Below, piece by piece: positions 39,110-51,217 of a stretch of 64,000 bases of DNA (the stretch's first letter is position 1; each line of letters opens with the position of its first letter). The notes under the pieces were generated by a model that was not told the origin of the DNA, did no database searches, and saw only the letters and a program-made list of their open reading frames with translations. Origin of the DNA: Roseateles toxinivorans (lineage in GTDB: Bacteria; Pseudomonadota; Gammaproteobacteria; Burkholderiales; Burkholderiaceae_C); assembly GCF_004362525.1 (NCBI RefSeq), contig NZ_SNXS01000001.1, positions 981,510-1,045,509 of the forward strand. Reading direction: 5' to 3'. The position numbers were made by a program, and so were the translations under genes.

Positions 39110-39757
39110 TCACGCGGCTCCCTTGTTCGATGCGTCGGGAGCGGCAGGAGCATCGGGAGCCTCCACCACGGACTTCATCTTGATGATCTTCAGGCGGTCG
39201 CCCTTCTTCACCTTGACCTGATCGGCCGGGTTCATCGCGCGCGAGTCCTTGCGTTTGCGCAGGGTCAGGGCGATGGCGGCGATGATGCCCACCAGCAGCA
39301 GCACGGCAGCGATCTGCAGCGGGTACAGGTAGTTGGTGTACAGGTCGATGCCCAGCAGCTTGGTGTTGCCCAGCTTTTGCGCCGCTGCACTCAGGGTCGG
39401 CGCCTCGGTCAGGCGGAAACCACCCATCAGGATGGCAGCCATCTCCAGCGCAATCAGCGCGCCGACGATGCCGGCCAGTGGCAGATGCTTCCAGAAGCCC
39501 TGGCGGATGCTGTCGGTGTTGATGTCCAGCATCATCACGACAAACAGAAACAGCACCATCACGGCCCCGATATAGACCAACACCAGGGTGATGGCCAGGA
39601 ACTCGGCCTTCAGCAGCATCCAGATGCAGGAGGCAGTGAAGAAGGCCAGTATCAGGAACAGCGCCGAGTGCACGGTGCTGCGCGCCGTGATGACGCGAAA
39701 CGACGCCAGCAAGAGCACGGCGGAGAAAACATAGAACAGCGCGGTCGTGGTATCCAT
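39110..39757 (-). CDS. nuoJ: NADH-quinone oxidoreductase subunit J
   Basis: A 215-residue membrane subunit of complex I. Typical stretches are [46 protein letters not shown]. The C-terminal 40 residues are a hydrophilic, Lys/Ala-rich tail ([21 protein letters not shown]), longer than in E. coli but common in beta-proteobacteria. Confidence 0.96.
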   Translation of the reverse strand: MDTTTALFYVFSAVLLLASFRVITARSTVHSALFLILAFFTASCIWMLLKAEFLAITLVLVYIGAVMVLFLFVVMMLDINTDSIRQGFWKHLPLAGIVGALIALEMAAILMGGFRLTEAPTLSAAAQKLGNTKLLGIDLYTNYLYPLQIAAVLLLVGIIAAIALTLRKRKDSRAMNPADQVKVKKGDRLKIIKMKSVVEAPDAPAAPDASNKGAA

Positions 39758-39797
39758 AGGTTTCCAGCAAGCGGACGGTGATCAGGCAGGCGCCCGA

Positions 39798-40295
39798 TCA
39801 GCGGTACTTGGCGTCGGCCTCCTTTTCGGCGGCGATCTTCGGCTCGTAGCGGTCACCGACGGCCAGCAGCATGTCCTTGGTGAAGTACAGATCACCGCGC
39901 TTTTCGCCGTGGTACTCGAAGATGCTGGTTTCGACGATCGAATCGACGGGGCAGCTCTCTTCGCAGAAGCCGCAGAAGATGCACTTGGTCAGGTCGATGT
40001 CGTAGCGGGTGGTGCGGCGCGAGCCGTCGTCACGCACTTCCGACTCGATGGTGATTGCCATCGCCGGGCATACCGCCTCGCACAGCTTGCAGGCGATGCA
40101 GCGCTCTTCGCCGTTCTCGTAGCGGCGTAGCGCATGCAGGCCGCGGAAGCGCGGCGACAGCGGCGTCTTCTCTTCCGGGAACTGCACCGTGATGTTGGGC
40201 GACAGGAAATGCCGGCCGGTCAAGAGCATGCCCTTGAACAGCTCGGTGAGCATGAAGCTCTGCACAAAGTGCTTGAAGGAGGTCACTGCGGACAT
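39798..40295 (-). CDS. nuoI: NADH-quinone oxidoreductase subunit I
   Basis: A 165-residue peripheral-arm subunit holding two [4Fe-4S] clusters (N6a and N6b). Two ferredoxin motifs, [12 protein letters not shown] and [12 protein letters not shown], supply all eight cysteines. The start at 40295 gives the family-typical [23 protein letters not shown]. It is separated from nuoJ by 40 bases. Confidence 0.97.
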   Translation of the reverse strand: MSAVTSFKHFVQSFMLTELFKGMLLTGRHFLSPNITVQFPEEKTPLSPRFRGLHALRRYENGEERCIACKLCEAVCPAMAITIESEVRDDGSRRTTRYDIDLTKCIFCGFCEESCPVDSIVETSIFEYHGEKRGDLYFTKDMLLAVGDRYEPKIAAEKEADAKYR

Positions 40296-40308
40296 AGGAA
40301 GATCTCTC

Positions 40309-41367
40309 TCACTTCCAGATGTTGAACGGGGACTGAATCCACAGGCCCACGACGACCAGCCAGACCAGCGTGACCGGAATGAAGATCTTCCAGCCCAGAC
40401 GCATGATCTGGTCATAGCGGAAGCGCGGGAACGTGGCACGCACCCACAGGAAGGTCGTCACGACGACAAAGGTCTTGATGCCGAGCCAGATCCAGCCAGG
40501 GATGAAGCCCAGGAAGTCGAACGGTGGCAGCCAGCCGCCCAGGAACAGGGTCACGGCCAGGATGGAGACCAGGATCATGTTCGCGTATTCGGCCAGGAAG
40601 AACATCGCGAAGGCCATGCCCGAGTACTCGATCATGTGACCGGCGACGATTTCCGACTCGCCTTCGACCACGTCGAACGGGTGGCGGTTGGTTTCGGCCA
40701 GACCCGAGATGAAGTAGACGACGAAGATGGGCAGCAACGGCAGCCAGTTCCAGGACAGGAAGCTCAGGCCCATGTCGGCGAACATGCCCTTGCCCTGGCC
40801 GAGCACGATCTCGCTCATATTCATCGTGCCGGCGACCATCAGCACCACGACCAGGCAGAAGCCCATCGCGATTTCATAGCTGACCATCTGTGCCGAGGCG
40901 CGCAGCGCGCCCAGGAAAGCGTACTTCGAGTTCGAGGCCCAGCCGGCAATGATCACGCCATAGACCTCCAGCGAGGTGATGGCCATCAGGAACAGCAGAC
41001 CGGCGTTGATATTGGACAGCGCCACTTCCGGGCCGAAGGGGATCACCACCCAGGCGGCCAGCGCCGGCATGATGGTCATCACCGGGCCGAGGAAGAACAG
41101 GCCCTTGTTGGCCGCCGTCGGAACAATGATCTCCTTGAAGATCAACTTCACCGCGTCGGCGATCGGAGTCAGCAGACCAAAGGGGCCGACACGGTTGGGG
41201 CCGGGACGGATCTGCGACCAGCCGATGGCCTTGCGTTCCCAGAGGGTCAGATAAGCCACGCAGCCCATCAGGGGTGCTACCAGGACCACGATCTTGATCA
41301 GGTTCCAGACCACGGGCCAGAAGCCGCCCAGCAGCGAAGATCCGAATTGATTCAGGCTGTCTATCAT
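40309..41367 (-). CDS. nuoH: NADH-quinone oxidoreductase subunit H
   Basis: A 352-residue membrane subunit at the quinone site of complex I. Landmarks are [67 protein letters not shown] and [20 protein letters not shown]. The ATG at 41367 is preferred because AAGG lies seven bases before it; a GTG at 41373 overlapping the nuoG stop (GTGA) is possible. Confidence 0.97.
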   Translation of the reverse strand: MIDSLNQFGSSLLGGFWPVVWNLIKIVVLVAPLMGCVAYLTLWERKAIGWSQIRPGPNRVGPFGLLTPIADAVKLIFKEIIVPTAANKGLFFLGPVMTIMPALAAWVVIPFGPEVALSNINAGLLFLMAITSLEVYGVIIAGWASNSKYAFLGALRASAQMVSYEIAMGFCLVVVLMVAGTMNMSEIVLGQGKGMFADMGLSFLSWNWLPLLPIFVVYFISGLAETNRHPFDVVEGESEIVAGHMIEYSGMAFAMFFLAEYANMILVSILAVTLFLGGWLPPFDFLGFIPGWIWLGIKTFVVVTTFLWVRATFPRFRYDQIMRLGWKIFIPVTLVWLVVVGLWIQSPFNIWK

Positions 41368-41369
41368 CG

Positions 41370-43697
41370 TCACACCTTGGCGATCGAGAGTTCGCCGAAC
41401 ATCGCACCGAGTGCGGCGGTGGCTGCAAGGCCGGCGGGCACACGCACCGTGTTGGCAGGCAGGGCCGCGTCATGGCGGGCGGGCAGTTGCACCGAGGCGC
41501 CGTCTTGTGTGACCGCGACCTTGTCGCCGTCCTGCAGGCCCAAGCTCGTCCACAGTGCGGTCGGCAGGCCGGCCACGGCGGCGTTCCTGGCATCGGCGGT
41601 CAGCTGCAGCGAAGTGGCATGGCGCACCAGCGCGTCGGTGCTGTAGATGGGCACGTCGGCGATGCGCTCGATGCCGCTGGCTGCGGCGCCGACGCTGATC
41701 GCGGCCTGCGTCGTGTTGTCCAGACGCGCACTCATGTCCATGTCCACACCCAGCGCGGCACTGCGCACCTGCTCCGAGGTCTCGAAGTCGAAGTTCGGCA
41801 GGCCCAGCATCGTGCCCAGCACGCGCAAGACCTTCCAGGCCGGACGGGTCTCGCCCTGAGGCTTGACGACACCGACGAAGCTCTGCACGCGGCCCTCGGC
41901 ATTGACGAAGCTGCCCGAGGTCTCGGTGAACGGCGCGATCGGCAGCAGCACATCGGCCTGTTCGAAGCCGGTCTTGAAGGCGCTGAACATCACGACCATA
42001 TCGGCCTTGGCCACGCCTTGCAGCGCAGCGGCGGTGTTGGCCGTGTCGAACTGCGGATCGACGTTGAGCAGCAGCGCGGCCTTCAGCGGCGAGGCGGCGG
42101 ACAGCATATGGCCGGCATTCAGACCGCCCTGCCCCGGTAGCGCCTTGACCAGCTGCGCGCCGACCGTGTTGGCGGCGGCGCTCAGATAGCCGACCGTCGC
42201 GCCGGTTTGTGCGGCGATCCAGTTGGCCAGCGCCAGCAGGCTGGCGGCCTGCGGGTGCTGCGCGGCGGCGTTGCCCAGGAGCACGGCCTTTCGCTGACCG
42301 GACAGCAGCGAGGCGGCAATCGCCTGCGCCTGTTCGGTTGCGGTGCCGGCGGCCGGAGCCGTTGCGCCATTGCTTTGTGCAATCGCGGTCGCGATATCGG
42401 CCAGGGCCTGCACCCAGGCGCTGGGCGCCACGGTGACGCGCTGCGCCACGTTCATCAGCCAGTCGTCCTCGGTCGCGTGAACGCTGTGGATCTTGGCGCC
42501 ATGGCGGGCTGCCTGACGCAGGCGCTGGGCAAACAGCGGATGGTCCTTGCGCAGGAAGGAGCCGATCACCAGCACGCGGTCCAGCTGCGACAGCGAGGCC
42601 ACCGAGCGGCCCAGCCATTGCGCCTTGCCCGCAGGTGCGGCGTTGCTGAAGTCAGCGGCATGGGTGCGGAAGTCGATGTTCTCGCTGCCCAGGCCACGCA
42701 CCAGCGCGGCCAACAGGTGCAGCTCTTCGACGGTGCTGTGTGCAGAGGCTATCGCGCCTATGCTGGCCGCGCCATGCTGCGTCTTGATCTGCTTCAGGCC
42801 GTTGGCAACGTACTCCAGCGCCGCCGTCCAGTTGACTTCCTTCCACAGGCCGCCCTGCTTGACCATAGGCTGAGTCAGGCGCTGGTCGCTGTTCAGGGCC
42901 TCGTAGGAGAAGCGGTCGCGATCGGCGATCCAGCACTCGTTGACGTCTTCGTTCTCCAGCGGCACGACGCGCATCACCCGGTTGTTCTTGACCTGGGCGA
43001 TCAGGTTGGCGCCGGTCGAGTCGTGCGGGCTGACGGTCTTGCGGCGCGACAGCTCCCAGGTGCGGGCGCTGTAGCGGAAGGGCTTGCTTGTGAGCGCGCC
43101 TACCGGGCAGATGTCGATCATATTGCCCGACAGTTCGGAGTCCACCGAGCGGCCGACAAAGGTCTGGATCTCGGCGTGCTCGCCGCGGCTGGTCATGCCC
43201 AGCTCCATCACGCCGGCAATCTCCTGGCCGAAACGAACGCAGCGCGTGCAGTGGATGCAGCGGCTCATTTCTTCCATTGACACCAGCGGGCCGATGTTCT
43301 TGTGGAACACGACGCGCTTTTCTTCGGTGTAGCGCGAGCTGCTGCCACCATAGCCGACGGCCAGATCCTGCAGCTGGCATTCGCCGCCCTGGTCGCAGAT
43401 CGGGCAGTCCAGCGGGTGGTTGATGAGCAGGAACTCCATCACGCCCTGCTGGGCCTTGATGGCCTTCTCGCTCTTGGTGCGCACGATCATGCCCTGCGTC
43501 ACCGGCGTGGCGCAGGCCGGCATCGGCTTGGGCGCCTTCTCCACGTCCACCAGGCACATGCGGCAGTTGGCGGCAATCGAGAGCTTCTTGTGATAGCAGA
43601 AATGCGGCACATAGGTGCCGGCGTTTTCGGCCGCATGCATGATCATGCTGCCTTCCAACACTTGCACTTTCTTGCCGTCGAGTTCAATTTCAACCAT
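41370..43697 (-). CDS. nuoG: NADH-quinone oxidoreductase subunit G
   Basis: A 775-residue iron-sulfur subunit. The N-terminal [2Fe-2S] domain has [15 protein letters not shown]. The His/Cys cluster region has [16 protein letters not shown], and the [4Fe-4S] region has [13 protein letters not shown] and ICPVGAL. After about residue 220 comes a molybdopterin-oxidoreductase-like domain without cofactor function. The extended cysteine set of the E. coli N7 cluster was not recognised. The start at 43697 gives [13 protein letters not shown]; six upstream codons are not supported. Confidence 0.96.
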   Translation of the reverse strand: MVEIELDGKKVQVLEGSMIMHAAENAGTYVPHFCYHKKLSIAANCRMCLVDVEKAPKPMPACATPVTQGMIVRTKSEKAIKAQQGVMEFLLINHPLDCPICDQGGECQLQDLAVGYGGSSSRYTEEKRVVFHKNIGPLVSMEEMSRCIHCTRCVRFGQEIAGVMELGMTSRGEHAEIQTFVGRSVDSELSGNMIDICPVGALTSKPFRYSARTWELSRRKTVSPHDSTGANLIAQVKNNRVMRVVPLENEDVNECWIADRDRFSYEALNSDQRLTQPMVKQGGLWKEVNWTAALEYVANGLKQIKTQHGAASIGAIASAHSTVEELHLLAALVRGLGSENIDFRTHAADFSNAAPAGKAQWLGRSVASLSQLDRVLVIGSFLRKDHPLFAQRLRQAARHGAKIHSVHATEDDWLMNVAQRVTVAPSAWVQALADIATAIAQSNGATAPAAGTATEQAQAIAASLLSGQRKAVLLGNAAAQHPQAASLLALANWIAAQTGATVGYLSAAANTVGAQLVKALPGQGGLNAGHMLSAASPLKAALLLNVDPQFDTANTAAALQGVAKADMVVMFSAFKTGFEQADVLLPIAPFTETSGSFVNAEGRVQSFVGVVKPQGETRPAWKVLRVLGTMLGLPNFDFETSEQVRSAALGVDMDMSARLDNTTQAAISVGAAASGIERIADVPIYSTDALVRHATSLQLTADARNAAVAGLPTALWTSLGLQDGDKVAVTQDGASVQLPARHDAALPANTVRVPAGLAATAALGAMFGELSIAKV

Positions 43698-43727
43698 AGC
43701 TAGTCCAGGCCTCAATCCGTTGCGTCG

Positions 43728-45071
43728 TCAGGCCGCCACGAGGGCCGTCTTGTGTTCGATCAGGTGCACAAACTCGTGCTTGAAATGCTTGATCATGGCC
43801 CGCACCGGCATTGCCGCTGCGTCGCCCAGCGCGCAGATCGTGCGGCCCTGGATGTTGTCGGCCACCGAGTTCAGCAGGTCTATGTCTTCCATGCGTCCAT
43901 GGCCATTGGCAATGCGCTCGACCATGCGGTACATCCAGCCCGTGCCTTCGCGGCAGGGCGTGCACTGACCACAGGACTCGTGCATATAGAAGTAGCTCAG
44001 GCGCAGCAGGCTCTTGACCATGCAGCGGGTGTCGTCCATCACGATCACGGCGCCCGAGCCCAGCATCGAGCCGGCCTTGGCGATGGAGTCATAGTCCATC
44101 GTGCACTCCATCATGATGGAGGCCGGCAGCACCGGCGACGAGGAACCACCGGGGATCACCGCCTTCAGGGTGCGGCCCTTGCGCACACCGCCGGCGAGCT
44201 TCAGCAGCTCGGAGAACGGCAGGCCCATGGGCACTTCGTAGTTGCCGGGGCGCTCGACGTCACCCGAGACCGAATAGATCTTGGTGCCGCCGTTGTTGGG
44301 TTTGCCGATTTCCAGGTACTGCTGGCCACCGTTGCGGATGATCCAGGGCACCGCGGCAAAGGTCTCGGTGTTGTTGATCGTCGTCGGCTTGCCGTACAGG
44401 CCGAAGCTGGCCGGGAACGGTGGCTTGAAGCGCGGCTGGCCCTTCTTGCCTTCGAGCGATTCGAGCAGCGCCGTCTCTTCGCCGCAGATATAGGCGCCGA
44501 AGCCGTGGAAGGCGTGCAACTGGAAGTTGAATCCGCTGCCGAAGAGGTTGTCACCGAGGAAGCCGGCGGCGCGGGCCTCTTCCAGCGCCGCCTCGAAGCG
44601 GTCATAGGCCTCGAAGATCTCGCCGTGGATGTAGTTGTAGCCGACCGAGATGCCCATCGCGTAGGCGGCGATGGCCATGCCCTCGATCACGATATGCGGG
44701 TTGAACATCAGGATGTCGCGGTCCTTGCAAGTACCGGGCTCGCCTTCGTCCGAGTTGCAGACCAGGTACTTCTGGCCCGGGAACTGGCGCGGCATGAAGC
44801 TCCACTTCAGGCCGGTCGGGAAGCCCGCACCGCCACGGCCACGCAGGCCCGAGGTCTTGACCTCGGCAATGACCTGGTCCTGGGTCATGCCCTCGCCACC
44901 GTCACCCTTCAAGATCTTGCGCAGCGCCTCGTAGCCGCCGCGGGCGACATAGTCTTTCAGCGACCAGTTCTTGCCGTCCAGGCCGGCATAGATCTGCGCG
45001 CCGACATGGCGGTCATGGAAACAGGTCTCGGCGCCCGTGGCCTGAAATTTGGAGAGATCCAACATCGTCAT
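43728..45071 (-). CDS. nuoF: NADH-quinone oxidoreductase subunit F
   Basis: A 447-residue NADH-, FMN- and [4Fe-4S]-binding subunit, the entry point for electrons. The NADH/FMN site is in [19 protein letters not shown] and [19 protein letters not shown], and the cluster motif is [15 protein letters not shown]. Two near-identical starts are possible (ATG 45071 or 45065); the second has the better spacing from GGGA. The frame is open further upstream through nuoE and should not be extended. Confidence 0.96.
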   Translation of the reverse strand: MTMLDLSKFQATGAETCFHDRHVGAQIYAGLDGKNWSLKDYVARGGYEALRKILKGDGGEGMTQDQVIAEVKTSGLRGRGGAGFPTGLKWSFMPRQFPGQKYLVCNSDEGEPGTCKDRDILMFNPHIVIEGMAIAAYAMGISVGYNYIHGEIFEAYDRFEAALEEARAAGFLGDNLFGSGFNFQLHAFHGFGAYICGEETALLESLEGKKGQPRFKPPFPASFGLYGKPTTINNTETFAAVPWIIRNGGQQYLEIGKPNNGGTKIYSVSGDVERPGNYEVPMGLPFSELLKLAGGVRKGRTLKAVIPGGSSSPVLPASIMMECTMDYDSIAKAGSMLGSGAVIVMDDTRCMVKSLLRLSYFYMHESCGQCTPCREGTGWMYRMVERIANGHGRMEDIDLLNSVADNIQGRTICALGDAAAMPVRAMIKHFKHEFVHLIEHKTALVAA

Positions 45072-45079
45072 GGTCCCGA

Positions 45080-45583
45080 TCAGGCGTTGGCGTTGGTCTT
45101 GAGCAGGTCCAGCAGCTCGTCCAGCCGCTGTTCGCTCATGAAGCTGCACATCTGGCGGTCGTTGACCAGCAGCACCGGCGAATCGGCGCAGGCGCCCAGG
45201 CATTCGCTCTTCTGCACGGTGAACAGGCCGTCGGCGGTGGTGCCCCCCTCTTCGATGCCCAGCTTGCTGCACACATGGTCCAGTGCCGTCTGGCCGTCAC
45301 GCAGCTGGCAAGGTAGGTTGGTGCAGACGTTGAGCTTGAACTTGCCCACCGGCCGCTGGTTGTACATGTTGTAGAAGGTCGTGACCTCGTGCACGGCGAT
45401 CGGCGCAACGCCGATATAGGCCGCGATCGCGTCTTCGCTCTCGCGCGACACGAAGCCCTGCTCCTGCTGCACGATGGACAGGCAGGCCATCACCGCCGAG
45501 ATGCGCTGGTCGGCCGGGTACTTGGCGACCTCGCGATCAAAGCGAGCGCGGGTGGCGTCGGAAAGAATGTAGTCGGTACTCAT
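45080..45583 (-). CDS. nuoE: NADH-quinone oxidoreductase subunit E
   Basis: A 167-residue thioredoxin-like [2Fe-2S] subunit (cluster N1a). The four ligands are in CTNLPC and SECLGAC. The start at 45583 ([23 protein letters not shown]) follows GGATC ten bases after the nuoD stop codon. It works with NuoF and NuoG in the dehydrogenase module. Confidence 0.97.
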   Translation of the reverse strand: MSTDYILSDATRARFDREVAKYPADQRISAVMACLSIVQQEQGFVSRESEDAIAAYIGVAPIAVHEVTTFYNMYNQRPVGKFKLNVCTNLPCQLRDGQTALDHVCSKLGIEEGGTTADGLFTVQKSECLGACADSPVLLVNDRQMCSFMSEQRLDELLDLLKTNANA

Positions 45584-45593
45584 CGCTGATCCA

Positions 45594-46847
<1,254 letters not shown>

Positions 46848-46921
46848 AGAAGCCTCAGGCAGCGCGCAATGCGCGGTGGCCGGAAATACCTTGGGAAGCG
46901 GGACGCGGCAGCTTTGCCATC

Positions 46922-47518
46922 TCAGTGCAGACCGCCGTAGTTGTCTTCACGGATGATGCGCGGCGTGATCTCGCGCGGCTCGATGGTGACGGGCTGGTAG
47001 ATGACGCGCTTCTGCTCGGCGTCATAGCGCATCTCCACATGGCCGGTGGTCGGGAAGTCCTTGCGCATCGGGTGGCCGATGAAGCCGTAGTCAGTCAGGA
47101 TGCGGCGCAGGTCTTCGTGGCCGTCAAAGATGATGCCGAACATGTCGAAGGCTTCGCGCTCGAACCAGCTGGCCGAGTTCCACACCGGGGTCAGCGCATC
47201 GACGCGTGGCAGATCGTCTTCCGGGCAGTTGACGACGAGGCGCAGGCGCCAGTTCTTGCTGATGGACAGCAGATGCGAAACCACGGCAAAGCGTGGCCCC
47301 TCGTGCAGGCCATCTTTATAGGTGCTGTAGTCCAGACCGCACAGGTCTATCAACTGCTCGAAGCGCAGTTCGGGATGGTCGCGCAGGGTGGTGGCCACCT
47401 CGGTGTAGTCCTTGGCGGCGACGGTCAGGGTCAACTCGCCCAGGGCGCTGGTCAACGACCGGATGCGCTCACCGAGCAGGGTCTGCAGCGCTTGCTGGAG
47501 GGTGTCTAGTTTGCTCAT
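46922..47518 (-). CDS. nuoC: NADH-quinone oxidoreductase subunit C
   Basis: A 198-residue 30-kDa-type subunit with the signature ERESFD-like [39 protein letters not shown]. It ends [22 protein letters not shown]. It is the longest-spaced neighbour in the operon: 74 bases separate it from nuoD. Confidence 0.97.
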   Translation of the reverse strand: MSKLDTLQQALQTLLGERIRSLTSALGELTLTVAAKDYTEVATTLRDHPELRFEQLIDLCGLDYSTYKDGLHEGPRFAVVSHLLSISKNWRLRLVVNCPEDDLPRVDALTPVWNSASWFEREAFDMFGIIFDGHEDLRRILTDYGFIGHPMRKDFPTTGHVEMRYDAEQKRVIYQPVTIEPREITPRIIREDNYGGLH

Positions 47519-47530
47519 CTGTGCCAGCCT

Positions 47531-48007
47531 TCAGCGCGCGATCGTGTTTTCACGGCGGATCTTGGCCTGCAGCTGCAGGATGCCGTAGAGCAGTGCTTCC
47601 GCGGTGGGCGGGCAGCCGGGCACGTACACATCAACCGGCACGATGCGGTCGCAGCCGCGTACGACCGAATAACTGTAGTGGTAGTAGCCGCCGCCGTTGG
47701 CGCAGGAGCCCATCGAGAGCACCCAGCGCGGCTCGGCCATCTGGTCATAGACCTTGCGCAGCGCCGGCGCCATCTTGTTGCACAGCGTGCCTGCAACAAT
47801 CATCAGGTCGGACTGCCGGGGACTCGGGCGGAACAGCATGCCGAAGCGGTCGATGTCATAGCGGGCGGCACCCGCATGCATCATCTCGACGGCGCAGCAG
47901 GCCAGGCCGAAGGTCATTGGCCACAGTGAGCCGGTCTTGGACCAGTTGATCAGCGTGTCCACCGAGGTGGTGACAAAGCCTTCTTTGAGAACGCCTTCAA
48001 TACCCAT
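47531..48007 (-). CDS. nuoB: NADH-quinone oxidoreductase subunit B
   Basis: A 158-residue subunit carrying cluster N2 next to the quinone site. Ligand cysteines are in [47 protein letters not shown]. The start at 48007 ([22 protein letters not shown]) follows GGAAT at good spacing; the upstream in-frame extension runs through a structured spacer. Confidence 0.97.
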   Translation of the reverse strand: MGIEGVLKEGFVTTSVDTLINWSKTGSLWPMTFGLACCAVEMMHAGAARYDIDRFGMLFRPSPRQSDLMIVAGTLCNKMAPALRKVYDQMAEPRWVLSMGSCANGGGYYHYSYSVVRGCDRIVPVDVYVPGCPPTAEALLYGILQLQAKIRRENTIAR

Positions 48008-48021
48008 ATTTATTCCAATCT

Positions 48022-48090
48022 GCAACAGCGCGCTGCGGGCCGAGCGCCGGGCCGCTCCCAAGCCGGCCCGCATCCCCTCGGGGGATCGGC
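48022..48090 (-). promoter_or_regulatory. structured spacer between nuoA and nuoB
   Basis: GCGGGCCG (48035-48042) pairs with CGGCCCGC (48064-48071) around an inner AGCG/CGCT hairpin (43-46 with 53-56 of the same line). CCCC/GGGG (48074-48084) adds another. There is no T-run. It could be an mRNA-processing or stabilising structure inside the operon, or a dispersed repeat. Confidence 0.5.
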
Positions 48091-48119
48091 CAATGTATCC
48101 ATCGGACGAGGGGCTTCAT

Positions 48120-48479
48120 TTATTCCCAGTCGAGGGCGCCTTTTTTCCACTCGTAGATGAAACCCACGACCAGAATGCCCAGAAAAACCATCATCGCCCA
48201 GAAGCCAGTGGCACCGATTTCGCGCAGCGACACCGCCCACGGAAACAGGAAGGCAATTTCCAGGTCAAACAAGATGAATAGGATGGCGACGAGGTAGTAG
48301 CGCACGTCGAACTTCATGCGCGCGTCTTCGAAGGCTTCGAAGCCGCACTCGTAAGGCGAGTTTTTGGCAGCGTCGGGACGGTTGGGGCCGAAGATGAAGC
48401 CCAGCACCTGGGGCGCAATACCGACCGCCGTGCCGACCAGGATGAAGAGGATGACAGGCAGGTACTGGTCCAGATTCAT
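48120..48479 (-). CDS. nuoA: NADH-quinone oxidoreductase subunit A
   Basis: A 119-residue membrane subunit with three helices. The family signature is [41 protein letters not shown]. First gene of nuoA-N. The 250 bases upstream to the tRNA gene hold no gene; they must contain the nuo promoter or serve read-through, but I see no convincing promoter there. Confidence 0.97.
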   Translation of the reverse strand: MNLDQYLPVILFILVGTAVGIAPQVLGFIFGPNRPDAAKNSPYECGFEAFEDARMKFDVRYYLVAILFILFDLEIAFLFPWAVSLREIGATGFWAMMVFLGILVVGFIYEWKKGALDWE

Positions 48480-48729
48480 GGGGAATGCTCTTTTTTGGCG
48501 TTGGCTAGAACTTCAATCATCCGGCGCGGCCCGCGCACAGTGCCCAGGACTTGAACCCATCAAGCGCAACGGGCGCGCCGCCAACGCCCATTATGGTCGC
48601 TTGCGGCTTACGCCCGCTTGTCTCCCGCTACGCCTTTTTGATGGACGTCATGACCGGGCGCTGCACTTGAACCGCAACAGCAAGGCGCCGGATCAGGCCC
48701 TTGCGTGCGCTTGCTCAGAATTTCGAAAC

Positions 48730-48814
48730 TGGTGCCGTCGGCGAGACTCGAACTCGCACAGCTTTCGCCACTACCCCCTCAAGATAGCGTGTCTACCAAT
48801 TTCACCACGACGGC
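48730..48814 (-). tRNA. tRNA-Leu (anticodon GAG)
   Basis: Reading the minus strand from 48814, the acceptor GCCGTCG pairs with CGACGGC, followed by A and an encoded CCA. The D-arm has GGTGAAATTGGTAGACACG. The anticodon arm is CTATC-TTGAGGG-GGTAG, giving anticodon GAG for CUC/CUU codons. A long variable arm (class II) and GTTCGAGTC in the T arm complete the fold. Length is 85 bases. Confidence 0.96.
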
Positions 48815-48951
48815 ATTTTTGAGTGCTTGAAGCGCATGAGGCTGGCGTTTCAAACAGCCTCGTATTCTAGACCGAAATTACCCTAGGTCCGGGCACTTTC
48901 CTCTGAAATATGCGCTGAATCTCCGGGCTGTCTCTGTAGTGCAGCAGGCAG

Positions 48952-49347
48952 TTACTTGGAGGCGGCGGGAGCAGGCGCGGGTACGCTCGGCAGGGCACCC
49001 GGAATGGCACCCGGCACCGTGCTGCCCACCGCACTGGCGGCAGCCGGTGCACTGGCTGCTGGCGCGGCCTTGTCGAGGATAGAACTGGACTCACCTGTCG
49101 TGGTCATCAGGTGACTGCCGAAATAGGCCATGGCCAAGGTGCAGGCAAAGAAGAGCGTGGCAGCCACGGCCGTGCTGCGCGACAGAAAATTCGCGCTGCC
49201 GGTGGCGCCGAACAGGCTGCCCGAAGCGCCGCTGCCGAAGGACGCACCCATGTCGGCGCCCTTGCCGTGCTGGATCAACACCAGGCCAATCATGGTCAGC
49301 GCGCTCAGCATTTGCACGATCAGCACCAGGTTCATCAAGATCTGCAT
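48952..49347 (-). CDS. secG: preprotein translocase subunit SecG
   Basis: A 131-residue inner-membrane subunit of the SecYEG channel. Two helices flank the conserved VLIQHGKGADMGASFGSGASGSLFGATGSANFL loop. The C-terminal 45 residues are an Ala/Pro/Ser-rich tail, common in Burkholderiales. It lies 76 bases downstream of tpiA and upstream of tRNA-Leu. Confidence 0.97.
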   Translation of the reverse strand: MQILMNLVLIVQMLSALTMIGLVLIQHGKGADMGASFGSGASGSLFGATGSANFLSRSTAVAATLFFACTLAMAYFGSHLMTTTGESSSILDKAAPAASAPAAASAVGSTVPGAIPGALPSVPAPAPAASK

Positions 49348-49423
49348 TTCAACTCACTCCAAGTTCAATATTCAGTGTTGGCGCGCCCAGGGGGTCACGC
49401 CAGTCATTTGTTGTGTTGGCCGA

Positions 49424-50164
49424 TCAGCCGGCAGCCCGGCAGATGGCGCTGAAGTCGGCTGCCTTCAAGGCTGCACCGCCGATCAGGCCGCCGTCGATGT
49501 CGGGCTGGCCAAACAGGCTGACGGCGTTGTCGGGCTTGACGCTGCCGCCATACAGGATGCGCATCGCATCCGACTTTTGCGTCGCGGCATGCAGTTGCAT
49601 GCGCAGCACGGCATGCACCGCCTGAGCCTCTTCCGGCGAGGCCGTCAGGCCTGTGCCAATGGCCCAGACCGGCTCATAGGCCAGCACGATCTCGCCGATG
49701 CAATGCGTCAGCGTGTGGATCACGGCAGCCAGCTGGCGCTTGACCACCGCCTCGGTCTGGCCGGCCTCGCGCTCGGCGCGGGTCTCGCCGACACAGACGA
49801 TGGGCGTCACACCATGGGCCAGCGCGGCCTTGGCCTTGTCGGCCACCAACTGGTCGCTTTCATGATGGAAGGCGCGGCGCTCCGAGTGGCCGACGATCAC
49901 ATAGCGGCAGCCGACATCGGCCAGCATCGCCGCCGACACCTCGCCGGTGTAAGCGCCCTGCTCATGCGCCGAGCAATCCTGGGCGCCGAAGCTCATGGCC
50001 TGGCCGGTCAGGGCCAGCGCGGTTTCGGTGATGTACGGAAACGGCACGCAGACGGCCACATCGGCATTCCACGGACCGGCCTCGCGCAGACCCGACAGCA
50101 GGGCTGCATTGCTGGCCCGCGAGCCATGCATCTTCCAGTTGCCAACCACCAATTTCTTGCGCAT
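49424..50164 (-). CDS. tpiA: triosephosphate isomerase
   Basis: A 246-residue TIM-barrel enzyme interconverting dihydroxyacetone phosphate and glyceraldehyde 3-phosphate. Active-site residues are Lys in GNWKMHGS, His in VIVGHSERR and Glu in LAYEPVWAIGTG. The phosphate loop is ILYGGSVKPDN. The start at 50164 is favoured by spacing from GGAG; ATG 50170 gives two extra residues. Confidence 0.98.
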   Translation of the reverse strand: MRKKLVVGNWKMHGSRASNAALLSGLREAGPWNADVAVCVPFPYITETALALTGQAMSFGAQDCSAHEQGAYTGEVSAAMLADVGCRYVIVGHSERRAFHHESDQLVADKAKAALAHGVTPIVCVGETRAEREAGQTEAVVKRQLAAVIHTLTHCIGEIVLAYEPVWAIGTGLTASPEEAQAVHAVLRMQLHAATQKSDAMRILYGGSVKPDNAVSLFGQPDIDGGLIGGAALKAADFSAICRAAG

Positions 50165-50183
50165 GTTCATACTCTCCGGGATT

Positions 50184-51173
50184 TCATGGCCAGGTGAGCA
50201 CGATCTTGCCGACATGCTCGCCCGACTCCATCAATTCATGCGCCTGGGCCGCTTGCGCAGCCGGCATCGTCTTGTAAACCACGGGCTTGATGACGCGCTG
50301 GTCCAGCAAGGGCCAGACCCGCGTGCGCAGCGATTGCGCCAACGCAGCCTTGAAGGCCAGGCTGCGCGGACGCAGGGTCGAGCCGGTGATGGTCAGACGT
50401 CGGCGCAACAGCAGGCCGGCATCCAAATTGGCCTGCACCCCGCCCTGCACCGCGATGACGACGATGCGGCCATCCTCGGCCAGGCATTGCACGCCGCGCT
50501 CGATATAGGAGCCCGCCACCATGTCCAGGATCACATTGACGCCACGACCCTCGGTCAGACGCAAGGCCTCCTCGCGAAAGTCCTGCGTCTTGTAGTTGAT
50601 CGCCGCGTCGGCGCCCAGCTCCAGGCAGGCCTGGCACTTGGCATCGCTGCCGGCCGTGACGATGACCGTCGCGCCAAAGGCCTTGCCCAGCTGGATGGCG
50701 GTGACGCCGATGCCGCTGGTGCCACCGTGGATCAGCAGCGTTTCGCCGGGCAGCAACCGCACCCGCTCGAACACATTCGACCAGACGGTGAAGAAGGTCT
50801 CGGGCAGGCTGGCCGCCTCGACGTCGCTGAAGCCCGTGGGCACCGGCAGGCACTGCGCAATCGGTGCCGTGCACAGCTCGGCATAACCGCCGCCGGCGAC
50901 CAGCGCACAGACGCGGTCACCGAGCTTGAAGCCGGCCGCCGCCAACGCCGCCTCATCACCGTCGATGATCTCGCCGGCAATCTCCAGCCCGGGCAGGTCG
51001 CTAGCCCCGGGGGGGCTGGCATACATGCCCTTGCGCTGCAGCACGTCCGGGCGGTTCACGCCCGACGCGCGCACGCGCACCAGCACCTCCCCTGCCCCGG
51101 CAACGGGGTCGGGTCGGGTGGCGAGTTGCAGCACCTCGGGGGCGCCAAAGCGGGTGATTTCTATCGCTTGCAT
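50184..51173 (-). CDS. NAD(P)H quinone oxidoreductase (PIG3/QOR family)
   Basis: A 329-residue zinc-independent medium-chain dehydrogenase/reductase. Features are the N-terminal GroES-like domain (RVRASGVNRPDVLQRKGMYASPPGASDLPGLEIAGEI), and a Rossmann motif in LLIHGGTSGIGVTAIQLGKAFGATVIVTAGS. It reduces quinones with NADPH; the physiological substrate is unknown. Located between pnp and tpiA, a gene order conserved in Burkholderiales. Confidence 0.92.
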   Translation of the reverse strand: MQAIEITRFGAPEVLQLATRPDPVAGAGEVLVRVRASGVNRPDVLQRKGMYASPPGASDLPGLEIAGEIIDGDEAALAAAGFKLGDRVCALVAGGGYAELCTAPIAQCLPVPTGFSDVEAASLPETFFTVWSNVFERVRLLPGETLLIHGGTSGIGVTAIQLGKAFGATVIVTAGSDAKCQACLELGADAAINYKTQDFREEALRLTEGRGVNVILDMVAGSYIERGVQCLAEDGRIVVIAVQGGVQANLDAGLLLRRRLTITGSTLRPRSLAFKAALAQSLRTRVWPLLDQRVIKPVVYKTMPAAQAAQAHELMESGEHVGKIVLTWP

Positions 51174-51217
51174 GGAAGGCTTCCAGGGGTGAGGACCGCA
51201 GCCCTCACCCAGTCGGC

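Noticed and set aside
48480-48729. Small gene or second tRNA between nuoA and tRNA-Leu
   Set aside because: No open frame with a ribosome site and no second cloverleaf; GC-rich sequence of unknown role.
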